From contig KQ965785.1 of the NCBI GenBank assembly GCA_001574975.1, forward strand, positions 261,381 to 284,926: 23,546 nucleotides of DNA, given 5' to 3'. Under the pieces are notes generated by a model. It did no database searches. It had not been told where the DNA came from and was given only the letters and a program-made list of their open reading frames with translations. Below, piece after piece: positions 10,758-20,374 of the stretch; within the stretch, counting starts at the first letter, position 1; every line of letters begins with the position of its first letter. This DNA comes from Gonapodya prolifera JEL478 (Eukaryota > Monoblepharomycota > Monoblepharidomycetes > Monoblepharidales > Gonapodyaceae). Position numbers and translations under genes: made by a program.

Positions 10758-12116
10758 ATGGGTCGGAAACAGCAAAACAACTCAGCCATCTCAGCGGTTC
10801 AATCGCTCCAGGCTCAAGCTCCGGTTGCAACAAAGCAGGTAAGATGCTCTCTGGACAACCAAAAACCTGACTGAAACTCATCATGAAATATCACCCGGCA
10901 GCAACCCCGAACATCCAATCGCCCACACACGGCATCGAAGCAAATCCATGCGCCAGGACCAACTTCATCCCGCCGTGACGATCTTCTTTCGAGAGAGTTC
11001 GGGACAATGGAATCCTTCGCTATGGATCTCTTCTCTGGACCGGCGATGAGGCCTTATCAAGTAAGTTCTTCGCCGCAATGATCAGATCATGGTGATGAGA
11101 CTCTAACGATACTCTGGCACAGTGCGCTCGTCCAAACATTCCACCAGCAAGACCGTCGAGTCGCACTTCCAGCAAACATCAGAGCGCACCGGCAGCCAGC
11201 ACTTCCCGTTCGTCAACGTCGAAGAACGAATCCCGAGGCAAAATCGCTGCTAAAACCCGAAAGCAGGGCAAGAGTGGTGTGCAACGTGGGCTTGTCGTCG
11301 GGTCTTATAGCCTTTGGATGAAGAAACAAATGGTTAGTATCCACTGACACGAAATCATGACGTGGATGACTGATGAACTGAGATAACAGCGCAAGTGGCG
11401 ACCATCCACAAACAAAGGTTTCACCATCATCGAAGAGGCGCGCCGGTGGGCCAACGCTGCCGAGTCTCAACAGATGCGCTCGTCCAGTGGAATTCCTTAC
11501 ATTCCTCGCCCCGTGAGCTCTCTTTCAACCTCACGGAACACTCGCCGCGCTATGAAAACCAAACCAAAGGTAAGACTTAAGCTCCTCTTTCGCTCATTCC
11601 AAGGTGTGTTGACTCGTTGGACATTGAATCATTCTTTAGCCGCCACCATCGGAGATGGCGACCCTCAGGGCTGAGGTCACCTTGCTACGCCGCCGCGTCA
11701 CCCGTCTGGAGCGCCAAATGGGTGCCTTCGCCGAAGTCGTTGTATCCGGAGTTGGTGTGATTGTCGCAGTGCTCGGTGAGATCAACAGTGTGCACCGTTC
11801 CACCAGCTCGATTCGTCCAGTTGGAGGCCGCCCCTTGTTGGAAAGCTCTCAAGCCGTCACTCGCAGGATCGCAACGGGGCAGACACCGTCACCAAAGCCA
11901 CCAACTAGGACGGCGAAAGCTGTCCCTCCGCGAGGATGGAATGACTTCAGCGACGTTGTGGATCTGAGGCCACTGTTCGAGTCGAAGCAACAGCGCCCAC
12001 AATCGGGAGGGTCCAAGGCCGTTCCGATGCCATCTTCAGCGTCTAGTAGTTCATCAAAGCGTCCTCAGAGTGCCGGTGGAAAGAAGAACAAGAACGTGAG
12101 GAGGGCGGACCAATAG
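10758..12116 (+). CDS. Unknown basic protein with coiled-coil segment
   Basis: I do not recognise this family. Exons 10758-10838, 10902-11060, 11123-11332, 11390-11569 and 11640-12116 all begin and end in phase 0, summing to 1107 nt and 368 aa. The start is 'MGRKQQNNSAISAVQSLQ', with a TATA box 52 bp upstream. The first 100 or so residues are Ser/Pro/Arg-rich and probably disordered. A better conserved-looking block runs 'QRGLVVGSYSLWMKKQM' into 'RKWRPSTNKGFTIIEEAR'. From about residue 214 a heptad-like helix 'EMATLRAEVTLLRRRVTRL' suggests a short coiled coil, directly followed by a hydrophobic stretch 'VVVSGVGVIVAVLG'. The tail is Pro/Ser-rich and ends in a Lys/Arg cluster ('KKNKNVRRADQ'), a possible nuclear signal. 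The gene is divergent from Hsp70. Splice sites and codon use look normal, so I think it is a real, possibly lineage-restricted gene. Confidence 0.8.
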
Positions 12117-12218
12117 GTGGTGTTCGAAACATGACATAGAACTCATAGAACTGTGATGTAAATCCAAGACCTATATATACCCCGTGCTTCACACGTACTC
12201 CAAGCATCCATTCTCTCT

Positions 12219-14545
12219 TTAAAATCCTCCGCCTCCGAAATCTCCACCTCCACCGCCAAAGTCACCTCCAAATCCACCACCACCGAAATCGCCACCACCT
12301 CCTCCAAAATCAAATCCACCACCACCTCCGCCGAAATCGCCCTATGAAAGCAACCATCATGAAGTTGGAAAGTCGAGAAATCAAGGAATTGCGGGAAACT
12401 CACAGAAGTTCCAAAATCCCCTCCGAAACCGCCTCCACCAAAATCACTACCCTGCAAAACGCAAGCGGAATTTTAGTGATCCGTCCCACAATTCAATATC
12501 AAATCAGTCTTCGCACTCACCACGAAGCCTCCTGCATCGCCTCCCCAATCTCCTCCGACAAATCCACCATGATCAGAGAAGCCGATATCCCCAGGCCCAA
12601 AGTCACCAGGCCCTCCCCAGTCGCCACCCCATCCGCTAGGAAGATTTGAGAAGTGAGAATGAGCATGTTAGGTACCACCGAGCACACGTCTCCTGCGAAC
12701 TCACTATCCTCCATCCCAACCGCCAATCCAACCGTATCCAAAACCGTACCCGTAGAATGGGCTCCACATAAGACTCAACAAGATCAGTGCAGTCTGAAAA
12801 GAGTGGTGGACGTGCGTGTTAGTGTGATAGAGGTTATACGGCAGATTCGCAATCGTCCCCCAGTGATGAGACTCACGGGATCGTAGTAGCCATAACCGTA
12901 CCCGTAGTAAGGAACTACCTGGCGTACCGTAGTGTACGGATTCCCCACAACAGCGGTCCCCATGGCCTTGTACACTCCACGGAATACAGCTCCGACTTGC
13001 ACCGACCACCTCGTCCGAGTTTGGTCATCAAGTGGGGGCAAGCTGGGCGCGGCTGTTTGCTGGAGCTGGTAAAGCGGTGTGGAAGAAACTTGGGGGATGT
13101 TGAGTTGTTCTCTTTGGTACTTTGAAGGTAGACGATAAGTGGGATAGGAAGTTGGGGCAGTGGTGGAGCGAATCAAATAGACGATGTGGTGTTCAGGCGC
13201 TGGCGGTCGTGTAAGCTTAGGATTATCACAGAGAAGAAGGCGTGTAAAAATAACGTAACGTACCACCACCAACGTCTATCACTGCAACTCTCGCTTGGCC
13301 TCCCGCACAGATCGGCTTGACAAACTTGTCAGCGAGGGTCTGTGCCCACATTTTCTCGGTTTTAGGCGGGAAGAGGCGACGGGCTTGCTTCCAGATTTTG
13401 TCATCCGAGAACAGGAAGTGCTACGAGGGTCACCGGTTAGTACGTGCAGTGCAGCGGCTGACAGGTAATTCTCACTAGTACGTGTACTCACAAGGCGAAA
13501 TATTGTTGGTTTCTTATCCTTGCCGATACGCTTTTGGATTTCGCGAACGGAGCTAATCCTGGGAACGTACCTAAAGCGTCACATTGGGGGCGGGGGGGGA
13601 GGGGGTGGACAAACACATCAAGCTTCTAGAGCAGCCACTAACTTGGTCCCAACGTCCACTCACTGGAAGTACATCATACTCCCGTTCACTCTCTTCGACT
13701 TGTATCCACAGTTCTGCTCTGGCATGGAGTTACCCGCCAGCGGACCAACGATCTCCAGATCCGAAGGATCTCTGAAAACGAGATTCAGCGTTCTGAGTCC
13801 GGGCCGCTGAGGGTCAGGGGAAGTGGCATCGGCGATATGAAGGAGCTCAGAGTAAGAGGATATTGTACGAGGCGGCGCGGGCTCCGAGGCGGGAGCGGCA
13901 ACGGAATATGCGGGGGGAGCACCAGCATTCGTGTCCGCCGCTACGATAGCAGAGACGTATGGCTCCCCAAGGACGAAGAAAGGCATCACTACAATCGGAA
14001 ATTATGGGCATGGGTTGGCTCCGTCGACGCGCGCAAATCTTATTTATCAAATACCTGCAGTTTTCCGGGCGGTATGGTTACTGCTGAGTCCCCATCCGTC
14101 TTTAGGCGGGGAGAAGTTGAACAACGAAGTCTGCTTCAGGGACAGTCAATCCCCACCTCCATAGTTAACGTGGACCTCCACAATATCACCAACAGCCACG
14201 AGAAGTTCTTAATAAGGTATAGGCGCTTTTACTGAGAGTGGTGATGACCAATCGGGACAACAACGTACCATCTTGTTGCCGCGGGTCGTAGGATAGCCGA
14301 GCGTTGAAGCGCTTTCCAACAGGGCTAAAATCTGGAGTGACGGGCGGATCCTCTACAGCGCTTGTCGGGGGAGGTACAGCATCGGGCGATTGGACGGGCT
14401 GTCATGTTTGCGCAACATGTCAGACACCTGAAGTCGTATCGAGCATCACACGAAGACACAAGCTCACTGGCGGGGGTTCCCTCGGTGGGCCCGGTGGAGG
14501 TGCGACAACGTGGAACGGATTCGGAGGAGGTCTGCTGGACATCAT
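12219..14545 (-). CDS. SH3-domain protein with Pro-rich N terminus and Gly/Tyr-rich C terminus
   Basis: Exons: 14545-14468, 14398-14269, 14207-14157, 14099-14055, 13988-13664, 13570-13492, 13420-13264, 13199-12877, 12793-12705, 12635-12521, 12451-12404, 12341-12219; 1563 nt, 520 aa, in phase. It starts 'MMSSRPPPNPFHVVAPPPG', a Pro-rich region that could itself bind SH3 or WW domains. Residues about 50-110 form an SH3 domain spread over four exons: 'NARLSYDPRQQDELLVAVGD', then 'EVHVNYGDGWGLSSNHT' and a closing 'GVMPFFVLG'. The ALYDY position is A-R-L-S-Y and the conserved D-G-W is kept. A middle region (about 170-310) with 'IFRLHFLFSDDKIWKQARRL' and 'VKPICAGGQARVAVIDVGG' looks folded, but I cannot name it. 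The last 150 residues are Gly-rich (YGYGYGYYDP, GGGGGDFGGGG repeats), probably disordered. Possible role in actin or endocytic scaffolding, inferred from SH3 plus Pro-rich parts only. Confidence 0.82.
13585..13606 (+). repeat. G-rich tract inside an intron
   Basis: Runs of 5, 8 and 5 G separated by single bases, then GG, lie in the intron 13571-13663 of the SH3 gene. The transcript strand is C-rich here, so it may serve as a polypyrimidine tract; the plus (template) strand could fold as a G-quadruplex. Confidence 0.6.
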
Positions 14546-15606
14546 CGATGTTTCGGCTGATCTGTCGAGTGACCTTTTGAGTTTAGGTTCCCTCAGCACC
14601 AACTGCGGCGAGGCACGATGCACGTTCCACAGAGAAATGAGACAGTGCTTACGTGTGTGTTCTATGACTGTACATGAAACTGTGAGTATGCTTGGGTGCA
14701 GAAGTATATTGAACTGTATATTGAGACCAAACACTTGAAGTCAAACCACCACCCGTCGCCTCCCATCTCCGAAGTCCAAATTTCCACCCTGGAGATAGAA
14801 AAAAGAAATATATAAGTTCCGGAAACCGCCTCGACTGTAGGAAGCACCGCCTTCAAGTTTGAAAATTGAATGTGGGTCTGACATAGGCGTGAATAACCCC
14901 CAAGCTGCGAAAGAAGGTGCTATTTCGCTTTTATGTAAACTCCACCCAACTTTGGAATACTCTGGGCATAGGAGACGGCCAAGTTTCATCGATAAATGGC
15001 GGTGGAATGCGAAGATATTCACTTCAGCTCCATTATGCCAATTGACCACCTTTTCTCCCTCCCTGTAATTTACTACCCAGCGAAATCAATCAGACCCGAC
15101 CGCTGTCTGCAGCCTGGAAATCCAAGCCCTGACACCCATGTGGCTTTTGCGGTGAATTCCAAAGCAGAGGCCGATTAGTTAGTATACAAAGCTGCCTGGA
15201 AGCCGGCGCCAACGATAACGGCCCACAATGACTGAGACCTCAACACCACAAGGTAAGCAAACTGAAGAATTCTCGGGAGTCCGTCGAATCTATTTTCCAT
15301 GCTGATGTGTGTAATGTTTCATATTCCTGTAAAATTCCTGTATTAACCCAACATCACCTTTTGCCTCGTTCCTCGTTGGGCTTACATGGCGCATTTGTTA
15401 TTGATGAAGATGGCTACAACATGAAGTACTTCCACCATGACTTTGCTGCGCCGAAAAAGCAGTTTTGTACTTTTAATTTATCAAGTGAATGTTTGGATTA
15501 TCAAGAACAGCGCAACGAACGGTGCGGAAGGGTCATTTCAATGTAGCAAATTTTTAATACTATTTTATAAACATAGATGTAAATTTCCTCGCTTCAAATC
15601 GTGATC
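14546..15606. other. Gene-poor stretch (about 1 kb) upstream of the SH3 gene and the tRNA
   Basis: I see no supported gene. The region contains the promoter side of the SH3 gene and the 5' flank of the tRNA. A short ATG frame at 15228-15252 (8 codons, then GTAAGC, a good donor) looks like a first exon, but I could not find a matching acceptor or continuation before the tRNA. The 14741-15049 minus frame lacks an ATG and domain similarity. Confidence 0.45.
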
Positions 15607-15678
15607 GCCCTTGTGGCTCAGTGGCAGCGCGTCAGTCTCGTAAACTGAAGGTCCCGTGTTCAATCCACGGCGGGGGCA
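15607..15678 (+). tRNA. tRNA-Thr (anticodon CGT), intronless
   Basis: A 72-nt cloverleaf can be folded by eye. The acceptor stem GCCCTTG pairs with CGGGGGC (two G-U pairs), the D arm is GCTC/GCGC with one mismatch, and the anticodon stem TCAGT/ACTGA is perfect with loop CTCGTAA, giving anticodon CGT (Thr, ACG codons). The T arm CCGTG-TTCAATC-CACGG is perfect and the discriminator base is A. The internal promoter boxes are visible (A box near 15614, B box 'GTGTTCAATCC'). No intron follows position 37. CCA is not encoded. A TTTT run at 15680-15683 may end Pol III transcription. Confidence 0.93.
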
Positions 15679-15679
15679 G

Positions 15680-15683
15680 TTTT
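15680..15683 (+). terminator. Probable Pol III terminator of tRNA-Thr
   Basis: TTTT begins two bases after the tRNA discriminator base. It is a minimal T run, so read-through is possible. Confidence 0.4.
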
Positions 15684-15834
15684 GCATCTCGATGGTAACT
15701 TTTGACTGCATCGGATTTCAATTTTCGAGGTGTTCATTCCATGTTTTGGTTGCATATCTGCGAAATGTCTGCAACAAAAACGACTTGTATTCAACTATTT
15801 CATTCCCGAGACGTGACTCCGACCACCGTCATTC

Positions 15835-16867
15835 ATGTCGACGAAAGCGCGGAAGCGACTTGATCAATTGTTCGAAGACCCGAAGCCCGTTTTGGAATAT
15901 TACCGAACCATCAACGGCTGTCGTGAAGGCTTTGACCCGAACTTTCAGTTCAACACAACCGAAGACTTCTTCACACCTCTGGTTAGACGTATCGAGTCCG
16001 AGGTTCGGTGACGTAGAGTCCATCCGAAAGCGAGCAGAAGATGGGGCGCGGAATCCATGGTGAAAGCAGGAGATGCCTACATGTATGGGTTCGGAGTGGA
16101 CAAGGACATTGCCAAGGGACTTCGGTGGTACCGCAAGGGTAGCCGCGACGAAGCAGACCTCGAATGTGTCTGCGAACAGTCCAAGGAATGTCGCTCGGAA
16201 CCTGATATGGTCATACCACACTCGAACCAGGGCAGGCCGACATGAAATACTTCAGAGAGGCCTTTTCGCATTTGGAAGAGCCGGTTGCATCTGGATATCT
16301 CACCCCGACTACTCTCTTCATCATAAAAACGGCGGTGAACACGGTATTGCCACAAATGCAATCCGTACTACGACAGGAATTTCCCAGAATCTGGAGAGCT
16401 TATGATATTCGAACGGAGGAAGTGATGAGGGAGATGGAGACGAGAGCCGAACTCCAGGTTCAATGTTACAACGTGGATTGCCCCATTGTGGGAAACACCA
16501 AGTCCGACTTGAAAAAGTGCAGCCGGTGCAAAGCTGCGCGGTATTGCAGTGTGGACTGTCAAAAACAGGTGATTGGGGTTGCCCAAATCGCATTGAGTTT
16601 TGATTTTTGGGACTGAGGTTTGGTGAATTCACTGGTTAGAACTGGCGAAGACACAAGAATCATTGCTCCACAATGACTCTCCAGGATGCGGGTACTGGTG
16701 TTACATCGTCTGTGGAAAGAAATTCAGAGGCGATGCCCAAAGAGAAGAAAACAAAGGAGCACAAGTATAGTATCAAAGTACCAGGCTCTGATATGGAGAT
16801 TTCCACACGCACAATATCACCGGACATTATGAAAGAGATTGCCGCTTCGATGCAGAGGAAAGGATAA
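15835..16867 (+). pseudogene. Sel1-repeat / MYND zinc-finger protein, frame-broken
   Basis: Starting at ATG 15835 the frame reads 'MSTKARKRLDQLFEDPKPVL' to a TGA at 16009. Recognisable sequence then continues in other frames: 'DVESIRKRAEDGARNP' in +1, and from 16057 a Sel1-like repeat 'KAGDAYMYGFGVDKDIAKGL' ending 'RWYRKG' back in the first frame. At 16242 comes 'MKYFREAFSHLEEPVASGYL' in a third frame. The last part (to 16568, intron 16569-16639, exon 16640-16867) encodes a MYND finger with Cys/His ligands in 'CYNVDC', 'KKCSRCKAARYCSVDC' and 'NWRRHKNHC', followed by a Lys-rich tail. At least three frame changes are needed, and no intron I could draw explains them. MYND proteins bind proline-rich partners; Sel1 repeats form solenoids. 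Either the gene is decaying or the sequence has local indel errors. The intact MYND end might still be expressed from 16242. Confidence 0.62.
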
Positions 16868-17411
16868 TCATTGTATCCGTTGTGCGATTTGTCACCCAAA
16901 ACGATTGCGGTCATCATTACCGATTGAGTTGAGCTGGCTCACCAAAAATCTGCTTTATGTAGTTCTACTGGTAGGCGGACCAGTCGTTTTCTTTCTGCTT
17001 TCCAGACATCGGGCCGGCGGATAATCAACTGTGAAGGGCAAATGCTGCACGAAGAGCAACATCCCGAGAAGATGTAGAGCGCAGTACATTCGTGCTATAA
17101 CAGTATTTGGGAATCCCTACACCGCATCCGGTGGCATTTATAGTTAGGGGAATATGACCCGCAATTAGCACCTACAATTGAATGTATGAATTTGGGAGAC
17201 CACTGCCTTGGTTTCATTGGGCCGTTATGCGGGAGACAGTGGTAACAGGAGAACCGGGCCGGACACTTCTGAAGCAGCACCGTTTGGAGCCGTTTCCTCG
17301 CCAGGTTTATGATAATTCAATAAGAGTAAAAAAAAAAGGCGCCGCCACCCGAACCCACCTTCTGCGACCATCCACATCCAGACACCCTCTTCCGCTAGTT
17401 TCTGGATCAAA
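16868..17411. other. Intergenic upstream of the permease gene
   Basis: About 540 bp with no supported gene or RNA. It should hold the permease promoter; I see no clear TATA box. An A9 run lies near 17329. Short frames on both strands here lack domain similarity. Confidence 0.5.
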
Positions 17412-20126
17412 ATGTCTGGCGCTGCGATGGACAAAGACGCAATTGCGCTCGCCAAGCTCGGCTAGTGCGTTCTGTCGGAAATAGTGGTGGATCCAATAAT
17501 CTGCAAGTCGGAACCGATGGTTAACTCCGTTTCTTCGTTTGAACTACGTTTTTAGTAATCAGAGGTGAGCTGGCTTCGTCGGATCCGTCTGTGAAGAGGA
17601 CATCTGGTCAACAAATGGTCTATTTTCAGTTTCTCTCGGGCGCTTGGCGCTTTCGAAAACTTTGCGGCATCGTTCTCGACTAGTAAGCGCTCCTTGCTGG
17701 GTCTTCTTTGGGCATTCGACATCAATGTGCCTGTTCTCTTCCCCATCTGCTAGTTGCCTTCACGGTTGGTCTACCGCAGTTGTTCGGATATGCGATGTTG
17801 ACAGGTTCGAATTGATAGAGTGTCATGTTTGTAATGCTGCGTGGGTTTCAACCGCTCGATCCTTCTTCTCAGGTGGTCCGCTCGCTGGTATGGGTCGTGG
17901 TTGATCACCTGTCCGCTTCCTAGACTCACATCAAAATCTCCTCTGAACCTCAGCATGGATAAACTGGATCATTGTCGGGTGCCTAGCTCTTTCGACGTCT
18001 CTTTGCCTGGCCGAGATTTGCTCCGCAATGCCTACCGCAGGAAGTATTTACGTGAGTCGCAAGCCATACTCAAAATTTGATAAATAAAGGTATTTCATCA
18101 CCTTTGAACGTAGTTCTGGTCTGCTAAGCTTGGAGGAGATAAGCACGGACCATTCTTGGCATGGTTGACGGCATGGTGCGGTGTTATGCAGTTCCTCCCA
18201 AACGACGTGTTCAAATAATCGTCTCGACCCTACAGGTGGAACTTCTTTGGCTGGGTCGTCACTTCACCGGCTGTGCAACAAGGTGGCACGCTCATGGTTG
18301 TTTCGGCGCTGAAAATCGCAAATCCGGATGTGAATATTCAGCCATACCACCAGTTCCTGCTCACCACTGCGGGACTGCTCTATGGAACCCTCCTCAATGT
18401 ATCAAATGAGCACGTGCTGAAATGGTTCTACCGTATCAGCAGTGTCTTGGTCCTTGTTTTGTACCTTCTTTTTATGGTACAGTTCAACACCCAAGTGGAC
18501 TACATCACATTGTCGTTCACGACTATCCTGCCATAGATTTGGGTTCCTGCCAAAGCCCCAGCGTTCCAGTCTCGGGAATTTCTCACCACATTCATCAACA
18601 ATACCGGATTCTCTGACAGTTACACATGGATGATTGGGCTTTTGTTCCCCGCCTGTAAGTTTCGGTCGAGTGTGAGTTCCCAACGTAGTCATTAAGTTTT
18701 CGCGTCACTACAGGGACCTTTTATGGATACGATGCCAGTGCTCACGTCGCTGAGGAAACCACAAATGCTTCCCGCACAGCAGCCCGTGGCAGTAAGTACA
18801 CGTATCATATTGTTCTTGATTTTCGGTGGGGGCCAATCACCCTTCCGTCTTGCAGTGTGGGGGGCGGTGGCAATGTCCTTCTTCTTCTCCTTCCCTCTTC
18901 TGATCGTCCTCATCTTCTGCGGTGAGTACCTCTGGATTGATTAAAGCTCTTGAGTGCCCCGTAACACTCTGGCACTTCGACAGTTCAAAACATTGATGAC
19001 ATCATTGCGTACCAATACCCGGTCCCTATCGCATCACTATTGGTGCATGTAAGAGCCTCGCACGAAACTTGGGTACATGTCGTCTTACCTTTTCCGCGCC
19101 AGAACCTTGGCGACAGAGGCGCCATCGCCGTTCTCACCGTCATGTTTATCGTTACTACAAACTGTACCGCAGCGTGCATGATGTCCGGGTCACGCATTGC
19201 CTACGGTGAGCCTACGTAGACTTTGTTCCTCCGGACGATTCTTCATGTGGCACCTCTCCCCTCCAGCCATCTCCCGTGACGACGTCCTTCCCGGATCGCG
19301 CATCTTCCATCACGTCGGAGCCAACAAGCTCCCCAACCGTGCCGTGATCATGATGACCGTTCTGGGTGTTCTCGTGTCGCTTCCCATTCTGGGCTCCAGT
19401 GTGGCCTTCCAAGCTCTCGCGAGCACAGCGACGTAAGGAGACTTGCTTCGGCTCGAAAATGCCCCAAAACTTGACCGAATTTTCATCTTGTTCGCAGTGT
19501 TGCCATTGACACCAGCTATGCTATCCCGTAAGTTTTTCATGGCTGGCCTTGTTTGCGCGATCACAGCACCCCCGGCAACTATCCCTCATTTCTGCACCCT
19601 CCCCAGCATCTTTGGCCGCATCTTCATCGCCGGTGAATCTTTCAAGAAGGGCGAATGGAACCTCGGGGCTGCCGGGAAGCCCCTGGGCACACTCGTCATC
19701 ACGTGGATTTCGATCCTCTTCGTGTGCCTCTGCCTACCCCAACTGTACCCCGTCGACGCGAACAACTTGAACGTGAGTGTGAAGTGAAGCGAGTTTGAAA
19801 CGAGCTTGAAACGAGCTTGAAAAGGGAATTCTGTATTTTGACCGAACATTCGTGAACAGTACTGCCCCGCTTTGATTGGAGCCATCACCCTCATTTCCAT
19901 CTTTTCGTGGGTTCTGTCTGGCAGGAACTGGTACAAAGGTTCGTATTTTATCGAGTACCTGTCGCTGTCGTCGATACAATTACATTAACTCTTCAACCAA
20001 CGTCCCCACTTTTACCCTCCCGAAAAATGCACAGGTCCCCAACGTCTCGTCACTGTGGAGGAAGCGGAAGCCCTGGAACGGGAATTCGCCGAGAAGCACG
20101 AAAGTGTAGGAGTCGAAAAAGCTTAA
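17412..20126 (+). CDS. Amino-acid/polyamine (GABA-permease-like) transporter, APC superfamily
   Basis: Proton-coupled uptake of amino acids, GABA, choline or polyamines is the family role; the substrate is not decided by sequence. Exons: 17412-17464, 17556-17564, 17630-17682, 17754-17804, 17873-17887, 17954-18051, 18114-18175, 18236-18476, 18537-18654, 18714-18791, 18856-18921, 18984-19048, 19103-19205, 19267-19432, 19498-19527, 19607-19772, 19860-19938, 20035-20126; 1545 nt, 514 aa, in phase. Start 'MSGAAMDKDAIALAKLGY' is typical of fungal Uga4/Tpo5 relatives, followed by 'GAFENFAASFSTIAF'. Family hallmarks: 'LAEICSAMPTAGSIYFWSAK' in TM3, 'TFYGYDASAHVAEET' near TM6-7, and 'SRDDVLPGSRIFHHV' in the TM8-9 loop. 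About 12 hydrophobic segments can be counted; the C terminus is charged and cytosolic ('AEALEREFAEKHES'). Two exons are only 9 and 15 nt long. Some introns start with GTTCG instead of GTRAG. No frame break. Confidence 0.93.
19789..19821 (+). repeat. Three tandem 11-bp units in a permease intron
   Basis: gcgagtttgaa is followed by two identical acgagcttgaa units, inside the intron 19773-19859. It is probably a neutral minisatellite. Confidence 0.75.
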
Positions 20127-20374
20127 GTTATTGGATACTTCTATATAATCCGCGGAGGGTGCAAAGTGTTTTGATGAACATTTTCGAAAAAAGAGTGCTG
20201 AGTGGACGAAAAGCTATGGTATGAATTGGAACTGTATCGTCCCTCGCTAATTTACAATCATCCACATGACGCTGACTCGAGCGAAAAACCTCATAATCAC
20301 ATATACTCTGGTATGCCCACCAGCTCAAAATCAAACCACTGCACCTCCCCCGCCCACGTAAACCAACCCCCACG

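Noticed and set aside
12219-12341. Gly-rich tail as a collagen-like gene or CRISPR-like repeat
   Set aside because: It is coding low-complexity sequence in frame with upstream exons; there is no G-x-Y periodicity and no spacer structure.
14304-14738. 144-codon plus-strand Gly-rich frame
   Set aside because: It is antisense to the Pro-rich exons of the SH3 gene (CCN codons read as GGN).
14741-15049. 102-codon minus-strand frame upstream of the SH3 gene
   Set aside because: It begins with GTG, not ATG, lacks domain similarity and has no splice sites that would connect it to the SH3 gene in phase.
15228-15546. Possible small gene starting 'MTETSTPQ' with a good GTAAGC donor
   Set aside because: No acceptor gives a convincing continuation before the tRNA, and the 15307-15546 frame has no recognisable domain.
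16009-16057. Simple in-frame nonsense codon in the Sel1/MYND gene without frameshift
   Set aside because: The zero frame after the TGA (Arg/His-rich) is less Sel1-like than the +1 frame ('DVESIRKRAEDGARNP'), so a double frame change is the better reading, though not proven.
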